From an uncultured Acidobacteriota bacterium (GTDB lineage: Bacteria; Acidobacteriota; CAIWXX01), in contig CAIWXX010000078.1 of assembly GCA_903916735.1 (NCBI GenBank), forward strand, positions 1 through 64,000: a stretch of DNA of 64,000 bases. Reading direction: 5' to 3'. This document shows, piece by piece, positions 8,916 through 17,818 of the stretch (position 1 is its first letter; each line of letters begins with the position of its first letter). The notes beneath the pieces are model-generated. The model was not told where the DNA came from. It ran no database searches and saw only the letters and a list, made by a program, of their open reading frames with translations. The position numbers and the translations under genes were made by a program.

Positions 8916-9458
8916 TCACAACTCCTCGACCACAATTTCCTTGTTTGTGTAGATGCAGATGTCCGATGCGATCAGGATGGATTCCTCAGCAATCTCGCGG
9001 GCGGAAAGCTGCGTATGGTGGAGCAGCGCGCGCGCAGCGGCAAGCGCCACCGAACCGCCGGAGCCGATGGCGAGCACCTCATCATCAGGCTCGATCAGGT
9101 CGCCGGTGCCGGAGAGCAGAAATGAACTCTTGTCGTCGGCGACGATCAACAAAGCCTCAAGGCGCCGCAGGGCTTTGTCCATGCGCCAGTCTTTGGCAAG
9201 TTCAACAACGGCTCGATGGAGGTTACCACGGAATTCTTCAAGCTTCGCTTCAAAGCGCGCGAAGAGCGCGAAGGAGTCGCTGGCAGAACCCGCGAAGCCG
9301 GCCAGGATCTTGTTTTGATAGAGACGCCGGATCTTGCGGGCTTTATGTTTGACGACGGACTGGCCGAGCGTGACCTGCCCATCTCCCGCCATAGCCACCC
9401 GGCCGCCATGCCGGATGCAGATGATTGTCGTTGATCGAAAAGTTTTATCCTCGCGCAT
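8916..9458 (-). CDS. hslV: ATP-dependent protease proteolytic subunit HslV
   Basis: A 180-residue N-terminal nucleophile hydrolase that forms the proteolytic double ring of HslUV. The nine-residue leader MREDKTFRS precedes [10 protein letters not shown]; processing would expose Thr10 as the catalytic residue. [14 protein letters not shown] and [14 protein letters not shown] are the usual family segments. It heads the operon, with a good promoter at 9477-9505 and a predicted leader of only about a dozen bases without a ribosome site. Confidence 0.96.
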   Translation of the reverse strand: MREDKTFRSTTIICIRHGGRVAMAGDGQVTLGQSVVKHKARKIRRLYQNKILAGFAGSASDSFALFARFEAKLEEFRGNLHRAVVELAKDWRMDKALRRLEALLIVADDKSSFLLSGTGDLIEPDDEVLAIGSGGSVALAAARALLHHTQLSAREIAEESILIASDICIYTNKEIVVEEL

Positions 9459-9476
9459 TCTTACCCAAGATCAGCG

Positions 9477-9505
9477 ATTCTATGGGCGAGGGCCGAGCAA
9501 GTCAA
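9477..9505 (-). promoter_or_regulatory. Promoter of the hslVU operon
   Basis: Minus strand TTGACT (9500-9505), 17 bases, TAGAAT (9477-9482). Transcription should begin near 9470, about 12 bases before the hslV ATG. No heat-shock operator (CIRCE) is visible. Confidence 0.6.
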
Positions 9506-9631
9506 ACGGGCTGTGAGTCAGATGCGACTCTTAACGAGATACTTCATTTGTTTGCTTTCTTGATCCGGAATCAGTCGCGCTGCCCGGCCGAATCCCCCGC
9601 CACTCCTCACAGTCAGCTTTGCCGCGTTACT

Positions 9632-12199
9632 CTACGCCCACGCAATTAGGCCTCGTTGGAAGGGCATGACGAGGTCGGGATGGTTCGGGAGGATGCGGAG
9701 AGAGAAGCCGCGCAACCCTGTTGTGCTCAGCTCGATTTCCCCGGTGAACTCGAAGGTGCCATGCTGATTTTCGAGACCAACGGGAGTCATGAGCGTCGTA
9801 CGGGCGTTAGTGATATGTCCATCCTCATCGAGACTGCCTTCATAGACTTCGATTCTCACATCTCGGGGATTGATTTCGCCGAGGAAGATTTTTGCATTGA
9901 TCTTGAATTTTGCACCGATCGGCGCTTCGACGGACCGATCTCCATCAACCTCGATGACACGCACCGACGGCCAGTGGCGGGTCATATGCGCCCGCCATTG
10001 AGCGAGCTCTTTCGAAGCCTTCAATCCATCCGAGATGAGGTGCAGATGGTTCTCTGTTGCCGGCGCGTAAAACATCGTGAAATAGTCCTGCACCATTCGT
10101 TGCGAATTGAAGAACGGTATGAGGGACTGTTGGGCCTTCCGCATCATATCGGTCCAGCCACGGGGCACTCGGTCACTACCCCGTTCATAGAAGAGCGGCA
10201 CGACCTCCTTTTCCAGCAGATCATAGATAACCTTCGATTCGATTTCGTCTTGTAAATCTTCGTTCGTGTAAGTTTCGGCGTTTCCGATGGTCCATCCGGC
10301 ACCTTCACGAACAGCCTCGTCCCACCACCCATCGCGCGTGCTCATGTTGAGGACGGCGTTGACGGCCGCTTTCATTCCGCTGGTGCCGCACGCTTCAAGC
10401 GGGCGGCGTGGTGTATTCAGCCATAGATCGACGCCCTGCACCATTGAGCGCGCGACGGCGCTGTCATAGTCTTCAATAAAAACAATCCGGCGTCGCAGCT
10501 TTTTATCCTTGATGATCTGAATGATCTTGCGGATGATCTCCTTGCCGGCCATGTCCTTCGGATGAGCCTTCCCGGCCATGACCAGCTGCACGGGCCGATC
10601 ACGATTTTCGAGGATGTGAATGAGGCGGTCCGGATCGCGGAAGAGCAGCGCACCGCGCTTGTAAGTGGCCGATCGCCGCGCGAAACCGATGGTCAGCGCC
10701 GTTGGGTCCAGAGCCTCGGCCGCTTCGACAAGCTCATAGTTGGCGGCGCCCCGCGCCTGTAGCTGTTCCCGCAGTCTCCGGCGGGCAAACGCCACTACCC
10801 GTTCGCGGCGGCGTTCATGTGTTCGCCACAGTTCTTCAGCCGGAATATCATTGATGCGAGACCAGACACCTGGATCGGATGCCTGTTCACTCCAGTGCGG
10901 GCCGAGGTATGTATCGTAAAGACCGTTCATGTCCTTGGATACCCAGCTCGCCGGATGGACCCCGTTCGTGATGGAACAGATCGGGACCTCCTCAGCCGAG
11001 ATTCCCGGCCATAATCCTCTCCACATTTCGCGTGAAACACTTGCATGAAGCCTGCTGACACCGTTGCAGCGCTCACTGAGCCTAATGGCCAGGATTGCCA
11101 TGTTGAGAGGCTCGGAGGAGTCGATATGGCCGCCCGGTGCGCGTCCCAGGTTCAGGAACTCGGCCGTCGTGAGGCCCAGCGCGCGAAAGACGCTTCCGAG
11201 ATAGCGCTCGACAAGAGACACGTCGAATTTATCGATACCGGCAGGAACGGGCGTATGTGTCGTAAAGACGCTGCCCACAGAAGCCGCTTCACGCGCCTCC
11301 GCAAAAGTAGCGCCGGTCGAGGACATGAGCATTCGAATCCACTCGAGTGCCAGAAACGCCGCATGTCCTTCGTTCATGTGGCAAACGGTCGGCGCTTTCC
11401 CAAGAGCCGCCAGCGCCTTCATCCCACCGATTCCCAGAACAATCTCTTGCTTGATTCGTGTTTCCGCATCACCGCCGTAAAGCTCGTCGGTGATATCCCG
11501 ATCGGCCGGCTCATTCTGAGGGATATTCGTATCGAGCAGATACAGTGGGACACGCCCGACCTGCGCTCGCCAGACTCGGGCCCAGACGGGTTTTCCATTC
11601 ATCTGCACTTCGACGCGGACGAGTTCCCCTTGAGCATCGCGCTCCGTCCGTATCGGGATGTGATAGAAGTCGTTGATCGGGTAGAGTTCCTGCTGCCAGC
11701 CTTCATTGTTGAGGTACTGACGAAAATAGCCCTTCTGATAAAGAAGCCCGACACCGACCAGAGGCAATCCCATATCGCTCGCCGATTTCAAATGATCGCC
11801 GGCGAGGATGCCAAGGCCGCCGGAGTAGATCGGGAGGGTTTCACTCATGCCGAATTCAGCCGAGAAATATGCAATGAGCAGCGCCTTGGGTTTTTCAGGC
11901 GGATTTTCATACCATGTGTCCTTCCCCGCCATGTACATTCGATAGTCTTCCCAGACTCTCGTCATGGTCGCCAGAAAGGCCCTATCGCGAGCTGCAGCTT
12001 CCAGCTTCGCTTGCGGAATCAATCCCAGCATCTTGACCGGGTTTCGTCCGCTTTCGTTCCAGAGAAGGTTATCGAGTCTCCTGAAGAGATCAACGGTTTG
12101 GTGATCCCAGGTCCAGCGAAGATTGTAGGCGAGATCCTGCAGGCATCGGAGTGGCTCCGGCAACCGCGGGACGACATTGTAAACATGTATCGGGTTCAC
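9632..12199 (-). CDS. glgP: Alpha-glucan (glycogen/maltodextrin) phosphorylase
   Basis: An 855-residue GT35 phosphorylase that releases glucose 1-phosphate from alpha-1,4-glucans in the cytosol. It belongs to the DUF3417-containing group: the N-terminus LQDLAYNLRWTWDH precedes the catalytic part. Visible motifs are YFSAEFG (111-117), the GGLGILAGDHLK loop, MNEGHAAF, TTHTPV, and the PLP site EACGTSGMK with Lys610. The start is a GTG at 12199 with AAGGGGG upstream. A possible promoter TTGTCA-15-TAGAAT has short spacing. The phosphohexomutase at 1713 could pass its product on to glycolysis. Confidence 0.95.
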   Translation of the reverse strand: MNPIHVYNVVPRLPEPLRCLQDLAYNLRWTWDHQTVDLFRRLDNLLWNESGRNPVKMLGLIPQAKLEAAARDRAFLATMTRVWEDYRMYMAGKDTWYENPPEKPKALLIAYFSAEFGMSETLPIYSGGLGILAGDHLKSASDMGLPLVGVGLLYQKGYFRQYLNNEGWQQELYPINDFYHIPIRTERDAQGELVRVEVQMNGKPVWARVWRAQVGRVPLYLLDTNIPQNEPADRDITDELYGGDAETRIKQEIVLGIGGMKALAALGKAPTVCHMNEGHAAFLALEWIRMLMSSTGATFAEAREAASVGSVFTTHTPVPAGIDKFDVSLVERYLGSVFRALGLTTAEFLNLGRAPGGHIDSSEPLNMAILAIRLSERCNGVSRLHASVSREMWRGLWPGISAEEVPICSITNGVHPASWVSKDMNGLYDTYLGPHWSEQASDPGVWSRINDIPAEELWRTHERRRERVVAFARRRLREQLQARGAANYELVEAAEALDPTALTIGFARRSATYKRGALLFRDPDRLIHILENRDRPVQLVMAGKAHPKDMAGKEIIRKIIQIIKDKKLRRRIVFIEDYDSAVARSMVQGVDLWLNTPRRPLEACGTSGMKAAVNAVLNMSTRDGWWDEAVREGAGWTIGNAETYTNEDLQDEIESKVIYDLLEKEVVPLFYERGSDRVPRGWTDMMRKAQQSLIPFFNSQRMVQDYFTMFYAPATENHLHLISDGLKASKELAQWRAHMTRHWPSVRVIEVDGDRSVEAPIGAKFKINAKIFLGEINPRDVRIEVYEGSLDEDGHITNARTTLMTPVGLENQHGTFEFTGEIELSTTGLRGFSLRILPNHPDLVMPFQRGLIAWA

Positions 12200-12363
12200 G
12201 ACTTCATACCCCCTTCGATGGGAGAAATTCTAACACAGCTTCGAGTATGACAACGCTCAATGGATTATCGGCGCCTGAAAAAACACCCGCCTCTCTTCTG
12301 GAAAGAAGGTGGCCGGGCGCCCGATGGCCGCCAATCAATCGATAGCAGACAAATCCTCGGCGC

Positions 12364-12392
12364 TTGATTATGCGCGTGCAGGCCTCTATGAT
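12364..12392 (+). promoter_or_regulatory. Promoter placing the radical SAM start at 12400
   Basis: TTGATT (12364-12369), 17 bases, TATGAT (12387-12392), then seven bases to ATG at 12400. The earlier in-frame TTG 12364 and ATG 12370 lie inside this promoter and have no ribosome site, so 12400 is the more likely, leaderless start. Confidence 0.65.
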
Positions 12393-12399
12393 CGAATCG

Positions 12400-13593
12400 A
12401 TGCCGATGAAACAACTCCTGAGAAAAATGATCGCTCGAACGCCTGCCGTGAACTGGATCGTTCATAATGCCTACCGATCACGGCAGATATCCCGACGGCG
12501 GGAGGATGTGCGGCGAGCGCTTCTCGGGGATCTCTTCGGTGTTCACCAATTCGATGGGCGCAAGTACTCGGTGGCCCATGAGCCGACGATCCGCTGCAAT
12601 CTGAAATGCAAAATGTGCTATCAGGCCAATTTCCGTGATGACATCAACACGATGCCGCTCATGAATTACGGCGCAGAGCTGGGGACGGAAGAAATCAAGC
12701 GCCTCTACGATCGATTAAACCTCAGCTTCATCGGACTAGTTGGCAGCGAGATCTTCATCCGGAGGGATATTTTCGAGCTTCTCACTCATCTACAGCGGGC
12801 GAACGTGCCATTTACAATTTTAACGAATGGGACGCTCATCAACGAAAAAAATATCGATGCGCTGCTCTCCGTGAGAAGCTCGGTTCGGCGGATAATTTAT
12901 TCGATCGATGGACCGCGGGAGCTTCACAATGAGATTCGAGGAACCCCGCAGGCATTCGACCAGGTCTGCCGGGCCATTGAATTGACGAAACGCCTTTTCA
13001 CAGTGTCCGTTAACACGGTTTTGCTGGCGGATAATCTCGATCGGCTTGAAGAGACGGTGATGATCATCAAGGATCTCGGTCTCCCAACACTGAATCTGAC
13101 CTTCGAAGAGGTTTACAGTTCCCGCGAGATCGCACGGACCCGGCAGGTTCTGATCGAGGATTTCGGATGGAAAGAAGGTGAGTTCGATATATCAACTCAT
13201 GAGCGCAACGGATTCCCTTACTCTCTGGAGTATTTAAAAAAGCGACTCAAGGATGTTCGGCGCTTCGCCGAGTCGAACGGAGTCTTCGTCAACTTCACAC
13301 CTTACACTTGGGAAGAAAATGTTGATGAGTACTACAACGGAACTGGTCATCAGAAGCTAAGACTCATCTGCCCAAAAATTTTTGAACCGTCCGCTCGCAT
13401 TGATCATTTGGGAAATGTCGTTTTTTGTGGTGTCCTTCGGAAAAGCTGGGGGAACTTGCTGGAGACTTCATTCGAACAGATCTGGAATGACGAAGGCTTT
13501 CGCCAGTTCCGCAGAAAGCTCCTTGACGGCAACCTGCTCGCAATCTGCCGGCGTTGTTGCAAAGTCGATTCGCTGGTGAAAGCCGGGGCTTGA
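12400..13593 (+). CDS. Radical SAM protein with SPASM-like C-terminus
   Basis: A 397-residue radical SAM enzyme. The cluster motif RCNLKCKMCY gives CxxxCxxC (Cys66, Cys70, Cys73). It is followed by a GSEIFIRRD strand, TILTNGT and YSIDGP, as in MoaA/peptide-modifying relatives. The C-terminal part has ICPKIFEPSARIDHLGNVVFC and CRRCC, a shortened SPASM/twitch pattern that could hold an auxiliary iron-sulfur cluster. The substrate is unknown: no precursor peptide or partner gene is adjacent. It is divergent from glgP and upstream of polX, with separate promoters. A cofactor, sugar or peptide modification role are all possible. Confidence 0.85.
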   Translation: MPMKQLLRKMIARTPAVNWIVHNAYRSRQISRRREDVRRALLGDLFGVHQFDGRKYSVAHEPTIRCNLKCKMCYQANFRDDINTMPLMNYGAELGTEEIKRLYDRLNLSFIGLVGSEIFIRRDIFELLTHLQRANVPFTILTNGTLINEKNIDALLSVRSSVRRIIYSIDGPRELHNEIRGTPQAFDQVCRAIELTKRLFTVSVNTVLLADNLDRLEETVMIIKDLGLPTLNLTFEEVYSSREIARTRQVLIEDFGWKEGEFDISTHERNGFPYSLEYLKKRLKDVRRFAESNGVFVNFTPYTWEENVDEYYNGTGHQKLRLICPKIFEPSARIDHLGNVVFCGVLRKSWGNLLETSFEQIWNDEGFRQFRRKLLDGNLLAICRRCCKVDSLVKAGA

Positions 13594-13626
13594 TGGATCC
13601 TCACCAGGGCTCGATGCTTCCTCTCG

Positions 13627-13655
13627 TTGACAAATACCAACCCCTCCTCTAGATT
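13627..13655 (+). promoter_or_regulatory. Strong promoter of the polX operon
   Basis: TTGACA (13627-13632), 17 bases, TAGATT (13650-13655), with transcription predicted near 13662. The short leader carries GGGAG ahead of the polX ATG. Confidence 0.65.
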
Positions 13656-13675
13656 CGGTGTTCGGGAGCGGTGAA

Positions 13676-15403
13676 ATGAAAAAAAGTGACATCATCGACA
13701 TACTTTCTGAGATTGCGGTCTTGCTGGAGCTGAAGGGAGAGAACCCTTTTAAGAGCAGATCGTATTCAAATGCGGCACGCATCCTTGAATCGGCACCGGA
13801 AGATTTGACGACTCTCATCCAGACGGAAAAATTGGATACGCTGAAAGGCATCGGCGAATCGATTTCGAAGAAAATACACGAATTCGCTGAAACAGGAGAA
13901 CTTGCCTACTACAATGAGCTGAAGAGCAGTTTTCCTCAGGGGCTTCTCGAGATGCTCCGCATTCCGAATCTCGGTCCTAAGCGCGTCAAGGTACTCTTCG
14001 AAAAACTCGGCGTAAAAAGTATCGCCGAGTTGGAATATGCGTGTCACGAGAATCGCCTCCTGACGTTGCCCGGCTTCGGTGTGAAGTCGCAGGATAACAT
14101 CCTCAAGGGCATTGATTTCGTCAAGAAGAGCGCGAACCAGTTTTTATGTAGTGTCGCGGCCGAGGAAGCCGAGATTCTCGTCGCGGCTCTCCGGGGTTCC
14201 GATCAGGTGCGGAACGCCAGCATCGCCGGCAGTCTCCGGCGTCGCAAAGAGATCGTCAAAGACATTGATATCGTCGCCAGTTCCACATCGCCTGAACGTG
14301 TCATGGATCTCTTCTGCTCACACGAGTCCGTTGAAGAGATTCTTGAAAAAGGGGCGACAAAATCAAATGTGCGGCTTCGACGAGGCATCAGCGTCGATCT
14401 GCGGATCGTTCCGCCGGAATCCTATCCATTTTTGCTTCATCACCTCACCGGCAGCAAGAACCACAACATTGCGCTGCGCGCACGAGCTCAGAAGATGGGC
14501 CTGAAAATGAGTGAATGGGGATTGTTCGGCACGGACGGAAAATCGCTGGCCTGTGCAGATGAAAATGAGATCTTCGCCGCACTGGGGCTCGATGAAATTC
14601 CCCCTGAATTGCGAGAAGATTTGGGCGAGATCGAAGCGGCCGAGAAGCACTCTCTGCCATCCCTGCTCACCGAAGACCAGCTCGCCGGAATCATCCATGT
14701 CCACACGGCGCACTCCGACGGCATCAATACTGTCGAAGAGATGGTCACAGGGGCCGTTCAGATGGGCGCCACATACATCGGGATTTCCGATCACAGCCAG
14801 TCGGCACTCTATGCCGGCGGCCTCAAAGAGATCGCCCTCGAAAAACAATGGAAAGAGATCGACGCTGTCCAGAAGAAACTCCCGCAGATTCGGATTTTCA
14901 AAGGAGTTGAGAGCGACATACTGGGCGACGGGAATCTTGATTACCCGGAACGAATCCTGAGAAAATTCGACTTTATCGTCGCATCGGTCCATAGTCGCTT
15001 CAACATGGGTGAGGAGGAGATGACGAAGAGAGTCATCACGGCCATCGAGAATCCCCATACAACCATTCTGGGGCATCCTACCGGCCGCCTGTTGCTCGGG
15101 CGCGAGCCGTTCCAGATCAATCTTGAGAAGATTTTGGCGGCTGCCGCACGTCACGGCGTGGCCATTGAACTGAATGCCAATCCCCAGCGCCTTGATCTCG
15201 ACTGGCGTCACCTCAAACACGCCCGCGAAATGGGCATCCCCATCTCGATCAACCCCGACGCTCATAGTTTGACGGGCCTCGCCGATACACGCTACGGTGT
15301 TGGCATCGCCCGCAAGGGCTGGCTGACAGCCGCCGATGTTCTGAATACACGCGACGCCGGCGCATTCGCCGCATTCTGTGAAAAGAGAAGGAGAGCGATA
15401 TGA
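13676..15403 (+). CDS. polX: Family X DNA polymerase with PHP domain (PolX)
   Basis: A 575-residue bacterial PolX, which fills short gaps in base excision repair. Helix-hairpin-helix segments lie near 55-65 (LKGIG) and 97-105 (PNLGPKRV). The polymerase site has GS at 185-186 with DIDIV (Asp197, Asp199) and Asp241. The C-terminal PHP phosphoesterase begins IHVHTAHSDG (His341, His343, Asp348) and continues with later His/Asp ligands to the end. Length matches Bacillus YshC-type enzymes. The ATG at 13676 follows GGGAGCGGTGAA; a longer frame upstream has no ribosome site. It overlaps nth by four bases. Confidence 0.94.
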   Translation: MKKSDIIDILSEIAVLLELKGENPFKSRSYSNAARILESAPEDLTTLIQTEKLDTLKGIGESISKKIHEFAETGELAYYNELKSSFPQGLLEMLRIPNLGPKRVKVLFEKLGVKSIAELEYACHENRLLTLPGFGVKSQDNILKGIDFVKKSANQFLCSVAAEEAEILVAALRGSDQVRNASIAGSLRRRKEIVKDIDIVASSTSPERVMDLFCSHESVEEILEKGATKSNVRLRRGISVDLRIVPPESYPFLLHHLTGSKNHNIALRARAQKMGLKMSEWGLFGTDGKSLACADENEIFAALGLDEIPPELREDLGEIEAAEKHSLPSLLTEDQLAGIIHVHTAHSDGINTVEEMVTGAVQMGATYIGISDHSQSALYAGGLKEIALEKQWKEIDAVQKKLPQIRIFKGVESDILGDGNLDYPERILRKFDFIVASVHSRFNMGEEEMTKRVITAIENPHTTILGHPTGRLLLGREPFQINLEKILAAAARHGVAIELNANPQRLDLDWRHLKHAREMGIPISINPDAHSLTGLADTRYGVGIARKGWLTAADVLNTRDAGAFAAFCEKRRRAI

Positions 15404-16074
15404 AGCCGAAATCGAAACCTCAGTGGAAGCAGATTGATACAGCAACCAGAGCCGTTGAAATTCTCAAAATCCTCAAGAAACACTACCCTCAATCGCACAC
15501 GGCAATCGGTCACGAGAACCCTTTCCAGCTTCTCATCGCCACCATCCTTTCAGCCCAGTGTACCGATGAACGAGTCAATATGGTCACGCCTGGGCTTTTT
15601 GCAAAATATCCAGGGCCACAGAATTTGGCCGACGTGAGCCAGGAAGAGCTGGAACGCGAAATCAGGTCGACGGGCTTCTATCGGAACAAGTCGAAACTCA
15701 TCCGCGGATGCAGCCGGGACATTATCGGGAAATTCGGCGGCACGGTACCGGAAACGATGGAGGAGCTCCTCACGCTTCCGGGTGTCGGTCGAAAGACCGC
15801 CAATTGTGTGCTCGGCAATGCTCTCGGCAAACTCTGCGGCATTGTTGTCGATACGCATGTGCACCGGATCGTGGTGCGGCTCGGACTCTCCGATAAAAAA
15901 AATGCTGACAAGGTCGAAGAAGATCTAATGGCGATTTTTCCCAAGAGGAGCTGGATCGATCTGAGCAACATGCTGATCGATCATGGACGAAAAATCTGCA
16001 ATGCACGGAAGCCGCTCTGTGCGCAATGCCCACTACTCCCGGCCTGCCCGACCGGCGCGGAGAACGTATGCTGA
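15400..16074 (+). CDS. nth: Endonuclease III (DNA glycosylase/AP lyase)
   Basis: A 224-residue Nth protein that removes oxidised pyrimidines. It has the ILSAQCTD segment, the helix-hairpin-helix LPGVGRKTA with catalytic Lys132, VVDTHVHR with catalytic Asp151, and the 4Fe-4S pattern C-x6-C-x2-C-x5-C (Cys200, 207, 210, 216). It is complete. It overlaps polX by four bases, so two base-excision-repair enzymes are translated together, and it overlaps moeA at its 3' end. Confidence 0.96.
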   Translation: MKPKSKPQWKQIDTATRAVEILKILKKHYPQSHTAIGHENPFQLLIATILSAQCTDERVNMVTPGLFAKYPGPQNLADVSQEELEREIRSTGFYRNKSKLIRGCSRDIIGKFGGTVPETMEELLTLPGVGRKTANCVLGNALGKLCGIVVDTHVHRIVVRLGLSDKKNADKVEEDLMAIFPKRSWIDLSNMLIDHGRKICNARKPLCAQCPLLPACPTGAENVC

Positions 16075-17273
16075 CAGTCAATGAAGCACAATCCATCGTC
16101 ATCGAGAGTGCTGAAAACAGCCGGATTGTTGAAACGGAAACGCTTAATTCCCTCGGCGGCATCCTGGCCGAGGACGTTCTGGCTGATCGTGATCTGCCGC
16201 CATTTGATCGGGCGATGATGGATGGATACGCCGTCATCAGTCGAGACCTGGCCACTCCAGCCACTCTGGCGCTCATGCCTCAGGTCCTCGCCGCCGGCAC
16301 ATGGCCCGAGTTCACACTCGAAAGCGGCTCGGCCGTCAAAGTCATGACGGGCGCGCCTCTGCCTCCAGGAGCCGACGCCGTTCAGAAGATCGAAGAAACG
16401 CGCACGAACGGCAGTCGCGTCGAATTCCTCAAAGGCGTCATCGCCGGCGAGAATGTCGATCCTCGAGGCGCCGAGATCAAGCAGGGGGATATTGCCGTGC
16501 CGCGCGGCACAAAAATCACCTCCTCCGTGCTCGGCGTGATCGGTTCTTTCGGACTGCAGAATGTTGATGTACACCCGCCGCCGTCGGTTGCCGTTCTGAC
16601 AACGGGAAGCGAGATCGTCGAATTTTTTGAATCCCCGGGCCCGTCGCAAATCCGCAACAGCAACAGCCTGACCCTCCTCGGCCTTCTGTGGCGACACGGT
16701 ATCGAAGGCCGCTACATGGGGAGAGTCAAGGACGATCTCCAGGAAACCGCCACGGCCCTCAAGAGCGCACTCGATTGCGATCTCGTGCTCATCACCGGCG
16801 GGGCATCGATCGGCGATTTCGACTTCGTCGAAGCGGCGCTTCAAAAGATCGGGGCACAGGTATTATTCAACAAGGTTTCCGTGAAACCGGGCCGGCCTGT
16901 CACCTTCGCACGCCTCGGGGAAAAAGCAATCTTTTCGCTGCCCGGCAATCCGGTCTCAGTCGCCGTCACATTTCTGCTTTTCGTCGATCCCTTTATCAAG
17001 AAGTGCATGGGCTGCAATCATGTCCTGCCGACCACCTATTATGCCCGGCTGGCTGTTCCTTTCAGGAAAAAGGGACACCGCCCCTTCTACGTCGCCGGCA
17101 TCTGTACGAAATCTCATGCGGGCATTGAAGTGCGCCCTGTCCCGATGAGGGGGTCGGGTGACCTCGTGGCCTTTGCCCGCGCCAATTGCCTCATCATCGC
17201 ACCCGAAGGCGATGTGGCATGGAATGCCGGGCAGGAGGTTGAAGTGCTGCCGCTGGAGGCTCCTCATGGATGA
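16068..17273 (+). CDS. moeA: Molybdopterin molybdenumtransferase MoeA
   Basis: A 401-residue MoeA that inserts molybdate into adenylylated molybdopterin. Seen are PPFDRAMMDGYAV (residues 45-56), GAPLPPGADAV, the TTGSEIV strand that opens the MogA-like domain, GGASIGDFD and SLPGNPVS, plus the C-terminal beta domain. The start at 16068 is chosen because GGAG lies six bases upstream and the Met begins MLTVNEAQ as in the family; it overlaps the nth stop. No MogA, MoaA or MoaE gene is in the window. Confidence 0.95.
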   Translation: MLTVNEAQSIVIESAENSRIVETETLNSLGGILAEDVLADRDLPPFDRAMMDGYAVISRDLATPATLALMPQVLAAGTWPEFTLESGSAVKVMTGAPLPPGADAVQKIEETRTNGSRVEFLKGVIAGENVDPRGAEIKQGDIAVPRGTKITSSVLGVIGSFGLQNVDVHPPPSVAVLTTGSEIVEFFESPGPSQIRNSNSLTLLGLLWRHGIEGRYMGRVKDDLQETATALKSALDCDLVLITGGASIGDFDFVEAALQKIGAQVLFNKVSVKPGRPVTFARLGEKAIFSLPGNPVSVAVTFLLFVDPFIKKCMGCNHVLPTTYYARLAVPFRKKGHRPFYVAGICTKSHAGIEVRPVPMRGSGDLVAFARANCLIIAPEGDVAWNAGQEVEVLPLEAPHG

Positions 17274-17745
17274 AAAATTGACTCACCTTGACGAACATGG
17301 TCACGTTTGGATGGTCGATGTCGGAGGGAAAGAATCCACGCGGCGAGTCGCGATCGCGCGCGGGTTCGTGCGGATGAAACGGTCGACCGTGGAGCTCATT
17401 TCCGAAGGACATGCGGCGAAGGGCGACGTACTGGGCGCTGCCCGCATAGCCGGCATGATGGCTGCCAAGAAAACATCCGACGTCATTCCGCTGACTCACC
17501 CGATCGCACTCACGCATGCCGCCGTGGATTGTGTCATCAAAGAGGATGGGGTGGCGATTGAAGCGAGGACGGAATGCTTCGGGCCGACCGGCGTCGAAAT
17601 GGAAGCCATGATGGCCACGGCCGCAGCCGCGCTCACAATTTATGACATGTGCAAGGCTGTCGACAGGGGAATGGTGATCGAATCAATCTATCTGGCGTTC
17701 AAGGAAGGCGGCAAATCCGGCGTCTATGAAGCAAATCAAAAATGA
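17266..17745 (+). CDS. moaC: Cyclic pyranopterin monophosphate synthase MoaC
   Basis: A 159-residue MoaC, the second enzyme of molybdopterin synthesis. Lys52, His78 (IPLTHPI), Asp127 and Lys130 (YDMCKA) match the catalytic set of the E. coli enzyme within one position. The ATG at 17266 has GGAGG six bases upstream inside the moeA end, with an eight-base overlap. A short weak stem followed by T5 (about 17757-17778) may end the operon before larE. Confidence 0.95.
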   Translation: MDEKLTHLDEHGHVWMVDVGGKESTRRVAIARGFVRMKRSTVELISEGHAAKGDVLGAARIAGMMAAKKTSDVIPLTHPIALTHAAVDCVIKEDGVAIEARTECFGPTGVEMEAMMATAAAALTIYDMCKAVDRGMVIESIYLAFKEGGKSGVYEANQK

Positions 17746-17818
17746 TAGATAGCCGGCCAAACGTCATTGGGCGCTTTTTCCTTTTATTAAATAACGCCTC
17801 CCATCACCTGGCACAGAA

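Noticed and set aside
7774-8952. 392-residue plus-strand open frame
   Set aside because: Antisense to hslU, with no recognisable domain or start signal.
11045-12250. 401-residue plus-strand open frame
   Set aside because: It is the antisense shadow of glgP, which has full motifs; the frame has none.
14363-15445. 360-residue minus-strand open frame
   Set aside because: Antisense to the PHP half of polX; composition follows the codon pattern of polX.
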